This document shows, one piece after another, positions 45,235 through 57,390 of a DNA stretch of 64,000 nt. The stretch is taken from the NCBI GenBank assembly GCA_027886185.1, contig WOAB01000719.1:992001-1056000 (forward strand), in the 5' to 3' direction. The DNA is from Rheum nobile (taxonomy: Eukaryota; Streptophyta; Magnoliopsida; Caryophyllales; Polygonaceae). The notes under the pieces were generated by a model. That model was not told the origin of the DNA, did no database searches, and saw only the letters and a list, made by a program, of their open reading frames with translations. The position numbers were made by a program, and so were the translations under genes. How positions within the stretch are numbered: position 1 is the stretch's first letter; each line of letters opens with the position of its first letter.

Positions 45235-45925
45235 TCATTCCATGCAAACCAGCAGATGCGCGATTGTTAAACCAGACAACCTCTCTGTCAAGTCGGCAAG
45301 GGCGTTCTCGGCAATCGTATGATGCCTAAAGTAAGCAACCAGGCTTTCCTGTAATAAAGCCATTTCCTCCCTGAACTCATCCTCAACCATTTCCTCCCTG
45401 AACTCATCCTGAAGTCTGCATTTGAGAATACCATTTCGGTCAATAATTGGCAAGGTAGGTAAAAAAACCGAGAGGATAGGATAGAAATCACCCTTAGGTC
45501 ATCAGATAGCATGCAACGGGATGACGCACTAAAATTAGTTAGTGTCTCCAACACCTCTCTTCGCAATCCGGGGTCGGACTGGAAGGAATTCTGTAGTGGG
45601 AGACTAAAATCATTCATGTGGTCACTTTCAGAGTCCCATATTCTTGTAATTAAGCAGCAACTACGGAATACATATCGATTCACACATTAAGCTAAAGAAT
45701 GAGGAGCGAAAAGCCCTAATTTTAAAAGCGAAAAGCACTAATTTCAAAGCAAATGGAAGTGGTGAAGAAGAGCCCTAATTTTAGGAGCGAAAAGCCCTAA
45801 TTTAAATTTTAGATTGATGAAGAAGAAGAGAAAATGTACCTGAAGGATGGTCGTTCAGCTTCAAACAAACCCCAACTGAAGAATGTCAGGAGTGAAGAAG
45901 AAGAATAGATGAAGACTATGAGAGG
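45235..45925 (-). pseudogene. unrecognised small minus-strand gene remnant
   Basis: An open reading of 131 residues (45683-45288, MNRYVFRSCCLITRIW) overlaps a second one in another frame (45453-45235). Upstream, 45925-45843 looks like a leader exon with a GTACAT donor, followed by three copies of TTAGGGCTTTTCGCTCC-like sequence. A perfect 27-bp tandem duplication (45361-45387/45388-45414, two base differences at the end) repeats the residues FRMSSGRKWL. No known domain recognised. It lies between the convergent MULE-2 transposase and ULP-like genes and may be a third element gene or a captured fragment. Confidence 0.35.
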
Positions 45926-46029
45926 CCAGTCAATCGGGGGCATTAACTGGAAAGTAAGTGTGAACTGTATCCATTTTGAATGAAACATTTTTCGCGCTTG
46001 TACCCCTAATTTTGCGCTTACTTAGTTTT

Positions 46030-46330
46030 AGAACTTTTATTTTCAATATATCCTGTCATAGTTTGATATATATCTTGTCCGGTTGAATATTTTGCAATAA
46101 ATAAGTACAAGTCAATGATATTTTGGATACTCTTTAGATATCTTGACTTGTCAAATCCGACTGCATATTTTGCACTAAATAAGTACAAGTAAATGATATT
46201 TTCGATATCCTGTCATGCTCTTGTCAAATCCGATTGAATATTTTGCACTACATAAGCACAAGTAAATGATATTTTAGATATTCTGTCATGCTCTTGTCAT
46301 ATCCGTATTGAACTAACCAATCTTGTCCTA
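46030..46330. repeat. tandem ~75-bp repeats with ATCCTGTCAT motifs
   Basis: Three units containing ATATTTTGCACTAAATAAG and ACAAGTAAATGATATTTT start near 46085, 46163 and 46236. Each is followed by TATCCTGTCATGCTCTTGTC or a variant. Confidence 0.85.
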
Positions 46331-46499
46331 AATGTATTTGACATATTATCATAAAGTACTATATTATATAAAAGGAAGATACATAACATGCTTCATAAAG
46401 TACTAAATATTCTACTTATTATCATAAAGTACTAAATACTACGTGACATTACATAGTCACTACACTAAAGTACTAAATAAAATACTAAATTTTACATAG

Positions 46500-47030
46500 A
46501 CACATCTCATGCGGAGGACATGGTTGCAAAGGACATGGCTGAGGCTGGGAGGTCGCGTGGGTGAAGCACGTCGTCGACCTCTCCGGTCACGATATATATT
46601 TTAATGAAAGCCATTGTCCTACCAAGGTCGGCAAGGGCGGCGACGTCTCCACGGTTCTGCAAGGCCCTCAGGGTACGAGGGCCACCGTGCGGGGTACTAC
46701 TTCAAAGAAGTAGCAGGTGTCCCGTTCACAATTGTTAAAACTGTAAAGTTGCCCAATGAGCCACCATATGTCTTTTACCATTTCAGCCATCGGCAACCAG
46801 TTTTCAGAAATGCCACCCTCATAGTAGTGGGTGGCATTTCTGGCCATTTGTCCCCTCGTAGGGACGATTCTCCCGCCGGTATGGAACGTGGTGTACACCC
46901 TATGTTCTGCCGGCTGTTCATCCATGGGAAGGAAGGAAAAGGAGGAAATGTGGAGTTGTGTAGATTACGACGATGTTGGAAGAGTTGTAGATGAGGAAAT
47001 GTGGCTAAGACGAGGTATATAAAAAGGAGT
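46500..47030 (-). pseudogene. unrecognised GC-richer open reading, probably minus strand
   Basis: A minus-strand open reading from 46925 (MDEQPAEHRVYTTFHTGGRI, then ENWLPMAEMVKDIWWLIGQL, RDTCYFFEVVP) to 46668, continuing after a stop into Arg/Pro-rich residues. Coding-like composition stands out from the AT-rich flanks. A plus-strand reading (46614-46994) overlaps but has poorer composition. No domain recognised; a TE-borne or captured gene is possible. Confidence 0.35.
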
Positions 47031-47099
47031 TGTTGGCAGTTAGGGGTAGATTTATGACGGTTTATTTACTCTCCTATAAAAGGAATTAGTAGGGTTAAT

Positions 47100-47708
47100 T
47101 ATAACTTTAGATATTGTCACGATAATTTGTATATCCTGTCGGGTATGTACTTAAAATACTCTGTATTTTTTGTCACGGTAATTTGTATATCCTGTCGGGT
47201 ATGTACTTTAAATACTCAGTATTTTTTTACACAACTACCATTTAACTGCCATGTAACTGGCACGCACATAACTGCAATGGAACTTAACTACCTCATATAC
47301 TTTGATCGAGTATACTTTAAATGGAACGTATCCTGTCATACCATTTAGGTAAGCCTGTCACGTATGCTTTTTGTTCAAGTTGTCATACCATTGTCATACC
47401 ATTTAGGTAAGCCTGTCACGTATGCTTTTTGTTCAAGTTGTCATACCATTGTAATGTAAACAAATTCATCCAAACCACAAAGAGGACAACATGTTGGAAA
47501 ATTCATCCAAACCACAAAGAACCTAATGTTATCGAACAACAAAATCACCCAAACCACCAAACCAAAGAAACTAATGTACTCTACCAGAATAAAATTATCC
47601 AAACCACAAAGACTCTAATGTTCGACTGACCCAACTTGTTCGAAAAATCTTCCAAACCACAAAGACCCTAATGTTGTCGACCTGAATAAAATTATCCAAA
47701 CATCCAAT
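47100..47708. repeat. three successive short tandem arrays
   Basis: (a) 56-bp unit twice: TGTCACGATAATTTGTATAT at 47115 and its near copy at 47171, each followed by CCTGTCGGGTATGTACTT. (b) 58-bp unit twice: CCATTTAGGTAAGCCTGTCA at 47341 and 47399. (c) five irregular units with ATCCAAACCACAAAGA and CTAATGTT, 47462-47705. The first two contain the CCTGTCA core seen across MULE-2. Confidence 0.9.
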
Positions 47709-48830
47709 TTAAACCTCGGGGTTCTTTAGGTTCGACCTCCAAACCTCGTCAAACATGCTGTGAGCCATATCGCTCCTGAAGCCGTCGATAAATTTGTCGG
47801 CCACAACGTCAATAGTTTTCCACCCAACCCCAAGCATCTCTATGTGTTTCAGAGTGTAAATCCCACAGTCGCCACTAGGAACACAAAATGTATCAAAGTT
47901 AGTTAGATGAAGTATATAAAAAAAATTGGTAAGGGTAATGATATTTTGACTGACCCGCGCTTGTTCTGCTTCACTTATTGAATTCCGGAAAATTTAAACT
48001 CCTCAGTACCCCGATCTGCAAATTTCTGGGCAAGTGGCGGGTACTGACTCATGAAGTGAGGAAGAAACTTGCTCACCCTAAACAACATGGTCTCTACGTC
48101 CAAGTTTCTGTACAAATTGATATTACAATCATATACATTTATCTCCTATCGCTGCAGATCGATATGTACAACAACCCAATGTTCATTAAGGAGGTTGAAG
48201 GGGGCATAAATAAAGTCCACATCATGCCAACTGGACCCATACAATGCAGGCCTAACTCCCCTAAAGTACTGAATTGCACGTTGATTTGTAGGTGGAACAA
48301 CTTGATCATTTTGGACATAGTATCTCAATGCATCTCTATAATCTGCATACCAGAAAACGTCCAATACTATGGCCTTATGATTGCGTGCAGGATTCTCCAG
48401 AAGCGCCTTACGGATGTAACAACAAACTTCATCCATGTGCTTCAAAAAATAAAAATCATCCTGTCAGACATTGCAATAAATCCCAACAGTTAACTAATTT
48501 GACATCAAAACTCCATAACTTACATCATCACACAGCCAAGCTTTTGGTTCCAGTAATAGCCGAAACCAGGCCTTGTCCAACGATGTACCATTGAGTCCCA
48601 CTCTTGGCTCAGAACTGAGAAAGAATGAAGGCATAATTTAATCCATGAGGTAGTTCAACATAATTAAATCCGTGAGTTACTAACCTTTCATCGTCCATCC
48701 ATTGCAGCAAAGCAGTCATCTCCTTCGGACCTTCACCTGTGAATTCTTTGTTATGTTCTTCACATTTTCCCCTTCTTCTCATCTGTGTAAGGTGTTAGCT
48801 TTTTGGAAGATGGATTCGTCATATGGGTAG
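47709..48830 (-). pseudogene. MULE-2 ULP1-like peptidase, C-terminal catalytic exons
   Basis: Minus-strand exons, in order: 48830-48686 (frameshifted; HNKEFTGEGPKEMTALLQWM), 48618-48527 (SEPRVGLNGTSLDKAWFRLL), 48445 to about 47960 and 47874-47709. The peptidase triad is visible: His in FNLLNEHWVVVHIDL, Asp in NVYDCN and Cys in SGDCGIYTLKHIEML, with ARNHKAIVLDVFW upstream. ULP1 peptidases cleave SUMO-like modifiers; the transposon-borne family has no settled function. Stops occur after HIDLQR and in SGIQ*V, so it is inactive. Unlike the MULE-1 copy, the catalytic residues are conserved. The gene is interrupted at 48831 by gypsy-4 and continues at 57391. Confidence 0.88.
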
Positions 48831-49836
48831 TGATATGTTCTTGCCTCCGATGACAAGCCAATTGTCAAAGGCGACACCTTTGGGTCTAGTCTTGGGCGAG
48901 AAGTCACGTTGTCTTGCACGAAAGGTTGACAAGATGGACACGGTGGTGCTGCGAAGCGAATCCGGTGGAGGTGGTCTGGAAGATCGCGGTGTCGGCGAGG
49001 CTGCGTGTCACGTTGAGTGTCACAACAGCGAAGACGACGTTGATGGCGAAGGCGTTGGCGAACGCGATGGAATTGGTGGCGATGATGGACGTGATGGAAG
49101 CCATGGATGGGGCGACTGGATAGCGATGGCGGAAGCGATTTGATGAGGGATAGATGACTTGAAAAGACAAGTCTTTGGTGTCGTAGCGTCGACTGCGGAG
49201 GAAGGGAGATGCGAAGGAAGACTTGGCTTGAAGGCTCAAGCAATTGCCGTAGCGTCGGCGGCAGAGGGAATGTGGATGCGAAGATAGAGGGTGACGTCCG
49301 ATCAAGGGAAGGAGGATAAACACTCTACTTGAAACCTTGATTAAAATTGAACGTACTAAAACCAATAACATAGTTTGACTTAAATACTAGAGGCGAGACA
49401 TCGGATGTGCCGAGTCGAGCCTAGTGGGCTAGCCCATGCAAGCATGCAAAAGGCACAAACCCTAAAATAGAAATGACTATAAAAGGAAACTATCTAAAAT
49501 AAGCAATAATAACAATTATAGAAAGTGTCTCAAAAAGAACGCGGCGAAGGCATGGGTGCAAACACCGTGAGGAACGGCGACGAAGGGTCGATGGCCTCGT
49601 GAGTGGGTGCACGCGATGCCGGCTGCGATGATCGCGATGTTTCGATGCCGATGGTGGCGAGGACGACGAGTCTTGGGTTGGCGTCTGGGCTTCCTTGGCC
49701 AGCGACGATGCGTGCGACAAGTGACGCGACAGCGTCCGCGATGGCTTTGGACCAGGACCTTGTCACTAGGCCCTCTGAGCGAAGGCTCATGGCTTCTTCC
49801 TCGTCTGTGGCCGTCATGGGAGGTGGGATCATATCA
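48831..49836 (-). repeat. gypsy-4 3' LTR
   Basis: On the minus strand begins TGATATGATCCC and ends GAACATATCA. The integrase reading (50150-49530) runs about 300 bp into it before its first stop. Very similar to the 5' LTR by eye. Confidence 0.95.
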
Positions 49837-52800
49837 CCCTCCCCCACTTGGCTATGAAGCATCCCCGCTTCACCATCATCAAACTCAGGCTCCACATATG
49901 GTGTCAAGTCCACGACGTTGAAGGACGCGTGGACTCCAAAATCTGGGGGAAGCTCGAGTTGATAGGCATTGTCCCCAATGGCCTTTATCACGCGGAATGG
50001 ACCATCTCCACGCGGTGTCAATTTGTGCTTGCGCCGCGAGGGGAACCTTTCCTTTCGCATGTGCACCCAGACAAGGTCCTCGGGTGCATAAACGACGCGG
50101 CATCGGCCATTGTTCTTCTGGGAGGCATACCGCGCGGCCCTTTTCTCCAATTGGTCCCTGGTTCATCGATGGAGCTCTTATACTTGCTCTGCGCGATTGG
50201 AGGCGAAGACATGCACTGGGTCTCGCAGTGGTCGCGGCGACAAATCAAGCGACGTCAATGGGTTCATGCCATACACCACTTTGAAAGGTGTCAACTTGGT
50301 CGCCGTGTGCCTGTATCTATTGTAACAAAACTCGACAAGTGATAGTAAGTCCTCCCAACGCCTAGGGTTGGCTGTAAGCATCGTGCGAATGAGGGCTCCT
50401 AGGGTTCTATTCATGACCTCCGTTTGGCCATCGGTCTGGGGGTGGTAGCTAGTGGAAAATAGGAGTTTTGTTCCTAGCTTACCCCAAAGAGTTCTCCAAA
50501 AATGACCAACAAACTTAGAATCCCTATCACTCTCTATGGTACGTGGGACTCCATGAAGACGCACCACATGCTCAAAGAATAGATCGGCAATCTCACTAGC
50601 ACTATGGGTTGTCTTACAAGCAATAAAATGTGCCATCTTAGAAAATCTATCTACGACCACAAAAATAGAGTCTTTACCTCGTCTGGAGAGGGGAAAACCC
50701 GTGATGAAATCCATAGACAAATCTTCCCAAGGGGCACTAGGAATGGACAAAGGTGTGTAGAGGCCGTGTGGGCTGGACCTAGCTTTGGCTCTTTGGCATG
50801 TCACACAACTTCTACAAAACCTAGTCACTTGATGGGTCATCTTAGGCCAAAAGAAATGTTCTCTTAGGGCAGCCAAGGTCTTACTAATCCCATAGTGTCC
50901 ACGACTTTCGTGTGCTTCTTGAATCAAAAAGATCCTAATGGAAGACCTAGGGATGCAAAGGCGACTAGCCTTGTATAAATAACCCTCAGAAAGGAAATAT
51001 GACTCAAACTCTCGAAATCTTAGGCAATGCTCGAATATAGGTGCAAAGAAAGGATCACTAGCATACAATTCTTTAATCAAAGCAAAACCCAAAACTTTAG
51101 TTTGCACATGAGTCAAGAGAACATACCTTCGAGATAACGCGTCGGCGACAATGTTCTCCTTTCCCTTCTTGTGGACCATGACATAAGGAAATATCTCATG
51201 AAATTCCACCCAACGAGCATGGCATCGATTGAGGTGGGCTTGGCTCTTCAAATAGCTCAAGGCTGCGTGGTCGTTGTGGATGACAAATTCATGCGGCCAA
51301 AGGTAATGTTGCCACGTCTTTAGCACGCGTATTAGGGCATATAATTCTTTGTCGTAGGTGGGGTAATTGAGTGTGGCCCCCGTGAGCTTCTCACTGACAT
51401 ATGCAATGGGCCTCTTCTCTTGGTGCAGCACACCACCAATGCCTATGTCTGAGGCATCACATTCCACCTCGAAGTGCTTGTCGAAGTCGGGAAGCTGGAG
51501 CAAAGGTGCTTGGCACAAGGCTCGCTTCAAAGCCGAGAAGGCTGCTTCGTGGGACTCAAGCCACAAGACAGTGCTTCCCTTCTTCGTCAACTCATGCAAA
51601 GGCGCGACAATGGAGGAGAAGTCTCGAACAAAGCGCCTATAAAATCCTACGAGGCCGAGAAAGCTTCACACCTGTGTCGGCGTCGTCGGTGTCGGCCACT
51701 CTTTGATGGCCGCGATCTTCTCTTCGCCGATGCGTAGACCATCACTACTCACGACATAGCCCAGAAAATTGGTGGACGCGGAGCAAAATGAGCACTTGGA
51801 CAGATTGGCGAATAGGCTCTCGCTTCGAAGGCACTCGAGCACTTGGAGAAGGTGATCGACATGCTCCTCTAGGCTCCGTGAATACACAAGGATGTCATCG
51901 AAATAAACGGCGACAAACTTGCCAAGGAAGGTTCTCAAGACGTGGTTCATCACGCGCATGAAGGTGCTTGGCGCGTTCGTGAGCCCAAATGGCATGACAA
52001 GCCACTCGTAGAGCCCATACTTCGTCTTGAATGTGGTCTTCCACTCATCACCTTCTTTCATCCTGATTTGGTGATAACCACTCTTCAAATCTATCTTGGA
52101 GAAAAGTGTGGCGCCATAAAGTTCATCAAACATATCGTTGAGGCATGGAATAGGATGCCTATACTTGACGGTGATCTGGTTTATAGCGCGGCAATCAACA
52201 CACATTATCCATGTGCCATCCTTCTTGGGCACAAGGATCACATGCACAACGCAAGGGGAGAGAGATTCCCTTACGTAGCCACGATCCAACAACTCCTGCA
52301 CTTGGCATTGGAGCTCTTTGGTCTCCTCTAGGCCAGCTCTATACGCAGCGCGATTGGGCAAGGAAGCACCTGGCACAAGGTCAATCTGGTGCTCAATGCC
52401 TCTTAGTGGAGGTAATCCTTGTGGCAACTCATCAGGAAAGACATCGTAGAAAGCTGCGAGTAAGGTCACGATGGCTGGCGGCACGGACGCGGCATTCGAC
52501 GACTCAGGGATGCATGGGGTTGGTACAAGCAGAAAACATGGTGCCTTTCCAGTCAAACACGCAGTGAGGTCACTGGGCCTGGCCAAAAGCAAGCGTCGCT
52601 CACATTTTCCTTACAAGGGAGATGTCTGCGGCAACGGCGTGGCCAACTTTGTCGATGGCGAGGCGCTGGTCAATTTTTGTTGGGCACTGGGAATATGTGG
52701 ACCATTGCTCGCGCTAGAATTGGAAAGACCTGGCCAAGCCTCTGGAGTGCCTTTCTTAGCCTTCCCAGCGGCACCAGCAGCGGCGCCATGACGATCCAGA

Positions 52801-53330
52801 TGGGCATTTGGTATCCCACCTATCGCGGTGGTCCTCTTCTTGTCAGTGCCCAGGGAAGGCAAAATTTTTCCAGAAATGGAGGATTCTTGCCTTCGGAGTG
52901 CCTCTGGGGACTCGTTGGACCTAGTAGTCGCGGCCTGAATGGCCTTCTGGTGATCGCGCTCAACCTGGTCCTGCAAGATCTCATGGGGAGACATTGGATG
53001 CAAGGTGATGCGATTCCCGTGGTAATTTAACACATAAGTGTTCAAATAGCCATCATGGAGCACGTGCCTGTCGAATTGCCATGGGCGCCCAAGCAAAATA
53101 TGGGTGGCATCCATTGCAACGACATCACAAAGTATAGAATCACAATATAGCCCTATGGAAAAAGAAACTAAGTATTGGCGAGATACTGTGTTACCTGGAC
53201 TTGAAAAAATCCATTGGAGGGCATAAGGCTATGGATGAGGCGTCGTAGGCAACTTAAAGTGTGTCACGACCTTCTCATTGACGATGTTAGAACATGATCC
53301 TCCATCAACTATGACACTTAAAGAAGCCAT
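49837..53330 (-). pseudogene. gypsy-4 pol: protease, RT, RNase H, integrase
   Basis: Protease at 53320-52614 (VIVDGGSCSN; AMDATHILLGRPWQF) with TAG codons near 53325 and 53230. An in-frame TAA at 52611-52613 follows, then RT (52592-51666): HVILVPKKDGTW, MPFGLTNAPSTF, catalytic YFDDILVYS. After a TGA near 51664 come RNase H (VECDASDIGIGGVL, ADALSRR) and integrase (51599-50178). The integrase has a zinc-binding half (HESRGHYG, CRSCVTCQR) and the core triad from LSMDFITGF, SDRDSKFVGHF and DGQTEV. Two stops near 50175-50160 precede the C-terminal domain (PEDLVWVHMRKERFPSRRKH, GPFRVIKAI), which runs into the LTR. All catalytic motifs are intact; only stops disable it. Confidence 0.92.
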
Positions 53331-55546
53331 CTAGACGAGAGCCCTTGTGTGGAACAAGTTCTCGCGTTGGTCGTGGACGCTCGCTTCCTTGACTGTGAGG
53401 AGACGACGCGTCACCAAGCTCAATGGCGTGCCCGCGTGCAGAGAAGCGGGTTCGCAGTCATAGGCGTCTTCCTCCTCTTCGATGCCTTCATCGATGGCCT
53501 CTAGGGTTTGCTCCTCGTCGTCGCAAGACTCATAGCCGGCGGCGGCCGTGGAGAACAACACCTTTCGAGCGTTTGGGAAATCCTTCTTATAGTGGCCTCT
53601 TCCACCACACTTGTAACACTCAAGGTCACGCGCGTGATCTGTGCCCACTGGAGCTTGTTTGGGCACGTTCTGGCGTGGCGCGGTGCTTGGCGTCGAAGTC
53701 TTCGCTTTGGGGGATTGGCTCGACCCGGCTGTGGTAGAGACACTAGGGCGAACATTAGTAGAAGGTAATCCACTAGGGTTAGAAAATACCTTTGTTGGCC
53801 ACTTGGAAAAGTGTAAGACTTTCGGCGAGAGATTTGTGCATGAATTTGCATCGCCGTATGTGTGAGTGTGTTCAAGTCTTTGATGGGCAAAGTCTCGAGT
53901 TGATCACGGATGTTGGTGTTCAAGCCACTCAAGAACTTCGTCCTCAAAGTCGATGGTGCAACGAAGATGTTGGCTTTGTAATACATGTCTTCAAGCTTGG
54001 AAAAGAACTCGAGTGGAGTCATCGACCCTTGTCGAGCCATGGCTATCTCCATTCTCATTTGATTCCTATAGTCTGGAGGCACATATTTCTTGGTCATCAC
54101 GTAGACTAGTTGATGCCATTCTGTGACGCGTGTTCTGTGACGACGCACGCAATCATCCTCGAAGCGATGCCACCACACTCGGGCTGCTCCTCGAAAGTGA
54201 AGTGTCACGGCGTAAACATGCTCCTCAGGAGGAACGCGGCAATATCGTAGGGTGTACTCCGTAGCCTGCACCCATTCAAGAAAAACAGATGGATTGTATT
54301 CACCAAAAAAATGCTCGATCTTTACCTTGACTTCGTGTCGTTGGTATCGAGGCTGGGCAGGTGCTTGGATGAACGCGTTGTTTGTCACGGCGGCGTAGAT
54401 AGGATTCTCGTAGGCGCGCACATCATGGGGTCTATCGTGTCCAACCCGGTGTCTATCGCGATCTTGGTGATCTTCTCTGCGAGCAAACTCATCCCTTGGC
54501 GCATAGGCGTCGTCACGTCGGCGTCTTTGCGGCCGGGCATCGTAGTCGGCTTGGCGAATGTCCCTTGGCTTGACATCGCGGCGCTCGCCGCCAATGTCAT
54601 GAACGCGGTCTCCTTGGGGCTGGAGATGAGGTGGAGGTATCCAATCTGAAGGGTGATCCTGCAATTCAAGTGGATCTCCAAGAGGGGGGTGAAAAAAATT
54701 AGGGTTGACCATACCGGAGTCCTCGATCTCCTCATCGCTATACTCGTCGAAGTCATCATGGACATTGGGTATGATCAACGCGAAGCCATCGGATCCGTAA
54801 CGCGACGTCCGAACACTTTGGTGTCGAAGATGATCGCGTACATCATGGCTCCGTGGCTGGGTATTTGGGGTCCTAAATTGATCATCATGTTGCGTATGCC
54901 CACTTGGTCGGCGACTGGGTGTCTTTGGCGTCGCATCGGCGTGCTCGACTCGACGAGGGCGGCCTTTGCGTGGCGCTGATCCCGGTACGCGTCTCTGGGT
55001 TCTCCTAGAGGCATAGCGATCATCAAAGTTGTATGGTTCAGAAAACTCACCTTGAGTGTCCTCAGCGTCGTGGTCGTTGTCGAAGCCGGTGTCGAAGCCA
55101 GCGGGTGTGGCTCTGGGCACGTAGCGGTCCGTGTGCGAAACAAAACCTTGGTGACTCTCGATGACACTTTGCATACGATTGAGTTGTGGTTGATGATGAG
55201 ATGTCGAAGGCATGATTCCTTTGCCTTTGTCGACTCTTGTCTTCGATGGACCGGCGTCGGTGGCTTGTGGCTGAGCCAGCGCATCCATAGTACTCAGGGG
55301 TGTTGGAGTGGGCACGAGTTGTGCCGCGTGTTCTCTGGCTTCAAACTGAGCAACGCGTTGACGAAGAGCTTGGATCTCTCGTTGCTCCTCGGACAACTCC
55401 ATGATGGGGTCTTGTTGTGGGGGGTCAATCGTTGGTGGGTCTTGGGGTAGACCCAACGGCGGTGGATGTGGATTGGTGTTGTCGACTCCAATTTGGTCTT
55501 TACGTTGTCCAACCGCCATGCTACCTATAACAATATGGCCAGACAT
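53331..55546 (-). pseudogene. gypsy-4 gag
   Basis: Starts at ATG 55546 (MSGHIVIG), inside a longer open frame. The N-terminus has a coiled part (LSEEQREIQALRQRVAQFEA), a long Arg/Asp-rich linker and the capsid core (FLEWVQATEYTLRYCRVPPE, HFRGAARVWWHRFED, LSGLNTNIRDQLETLPIKDL). It is open for over 550 residues to about 53830, then shifts frame before the nucleocapsid part. The knuckle in the correct frame (53666 downward) reads CYKCGGRGHYKKDF, so the last Cys is Phe and zinc binding is lost. This is the best preserved gag in the window and serves as the reference for gypsy-3. Confidence 0.9.
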
Positions 55547-56384
55547 GGGGGTAAAAACGAACCAAAAGACAACAAAGAACAACAACCAAGAAAATCACTA
55601 GTCAAGTCACAAAGTTCACGTAGGTAGGGCTAGTTTGGCTTGCCGTGAGGGCGGTTTGGCTTGCACAAGTGATGGTGTATCAAGCAAGTTGCAATCAAAC
55701 AAACAAGAACAAATTGAAACCCTAAAACAAACGTAAACAAAGTAACCTAATTAGCAAGAAATCACCTTCTAGGAAGCTTGACCTAGACGGCGGAGGGGTT
55801 GAGAAGATGAGCTTAGACCGAGAGTGGGTTAGGGTTGCCTTATTTTGGCTTTACCTAACTTTGGAAACATTTTTTTTTGGAATATCTTTTGGATATCTTT
55901 TTTTTTAATATCCGAGATCTTATCTTTTGATCTTTTCGGATTTGCAAAAGGAAACAAAAGAAAAATCGGTCTAAGTAACAAGAATATCACAAGTGTGATT
56001 TTTAGAGATATGAGAAAGAAGATAAGATTTGATTTGATATCTTATAAGGAAATTGCGGCTTAACAACCTAAAAAATAGAATCTAGCAAACAAGGAAACTC
56101 TATCCACACGTGAAACAAGGAAACAAAATATTCTAGCATGCAAGAAAATAAATTACCTAACACGACTCGGCCTTAAGAAGCTTGTATCACCAAAACTTAG
56201 GGAATAAAGAAAAAAATTCGGCCAAGATAATATCTTGTAGAAACCGATTAGGTGATGCAAATATGGAAACTTTGTTTTTTCTCAAGATCTTACGAAAACA
56301 AACGATGGGGGTCAAGAAAATTTTTGTGAACAAGATGCAAACTTGAGTTCGTGACTTACAAGACTGCTGGGCTCTGATGCCAGT
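55547..56384 (-). other. gypsy-4 leader and primer-binding site
   Basis: About 840 bp between 5' LTR and gag with no coding signal. The primer site AACTGGCATCAGAGCC on the minus strand lies at 56384-56369. TTTTTTTT runs occur near 55870 and 55900. Confidence 0.75.
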
Positions 56385-57390
56385 TGATGTGTTCTTGCCT
56401 CCGATGACAAGCCAATTGTCAAAGGTGACACCTTTGGATCTAGTCTTGGGCTAGAAGTCACGTTGTCTTGCACGAAAGGTTGACAAGATGGACACGGTGG
56501 TGCTGCGAAGCGAATCCGGTGGAGGTGGTCTGGAAGATCGCGGTGTCGGCGAGGCTGAGTGTCACGTTGAGTGTCACAACAACAAAGATGACGTTGATGG
56601 CGAAGGCGTTGGCGAACGCGATGGAATTAGTGGCGATGATGGACGCAATGGAAGCGATGGATGGGGCAACTGTATAGCGATGGCGGAAGCGATTTGATGA
56701 GGGATAGATGACTTGAAAAGACAAGTCTTTGGTGTCGTAGCGTCGACTGCGGAGGAAGGGAGATGTGAAGGAAGACTTGGCTTGAAGGCTCAAGCAATTG
56801 CCGTAGCGTCGGCGGCGGAGGGAATGGGGATGCGAAGATAGATGGTGACGTCCGATCAAGGGAAGGAGGATAAACACTCTACTTGAAACCTTGATTAAAA
56901 TTGAACGTACTAAAACCAATAACATAGTTTGACTTAAATACTAGAGGCGAGACATTGGATGGGCCGAGGCGAGCCTAGTGGGCTAGCCCATGCAAGCATG
57001 CAAAAGGCACAAACCCTAAAATAGAAATGACTATAAAAGGAAACTATCTAAAATAAGCAATAATAACAAATATAGAAAGTGTCTCAAAAAGAACGTGGCA
57101 AAGGCATGGGTGCAAACACCGCGAGGAACGACGACGAAGGGTCGATGGCCTCGCGAGTGGGTGCACGCGATGCCGGCTGCGATGATCGCGATGTTTCGAT
57201 GCCGATGGTGGCGAGGACGACGAGTCTTGGGTTGGCGTCTGGGTTTCCTTGACCAGCGACGATGCATGCGACAAGTGACGCGACGGCGTCCGCGATGGCT
57301 TTGGAGTTGGACCTTGTCACTGGGCCCTCTGAGCGAAGGCTCATGGCTTCTTCCTTGTCTGTGGCCGTCATGGGAGGTGGGATCACATCA
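56385..57390 (-). repeat. gypsy-4 5' LTR
   Basis: 1006 bp, on the minus strand TGATGTGATCCC to GAACACATCA, followed by the primer site. Same length as the 3' LTR, with scattered single-base differences. Confidence 0.95.

Larger units (their letters stand above)
48831..57390 (-). mobile_element. gypsy-4: full-length CRM/Reina-like gypsy inserted in the ULP gene
   Basis: 8560 bp on the minus strand with 1006-bp LTRs (5' LTR 56385-57390, 3' LTR 48831-49836) and perfect target duplication GGTAG (48826-48830 and 57391-57395). The primer site TGGCATCAGAGCC lies beside the 5' LTR and the polypurine tract GTGGGGGAGGG before the 3' LTR. The gag-pol order is complete with RT, RNase H and integrase and no chromodomain. 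Same family as gypsy-3 and gypsy-5. Point stops in pol make this copy non-autonomous. Confidence 0.96.

Noticed and set aside
46614..46994. 126-codon plus-strand open reading
   Set aside because: Overlaps a minus-strand reading with more protein-like composition; neither has a recognised domain, and I kept only the minus-strand one at low confidence.
47462..47705. Spaced short repeats resembling a CRISPR array
   Set aside because: Unit lengths are irregular, repeats diverge and the context is a eukaryotic transposon; it is a degenerate tandem array.
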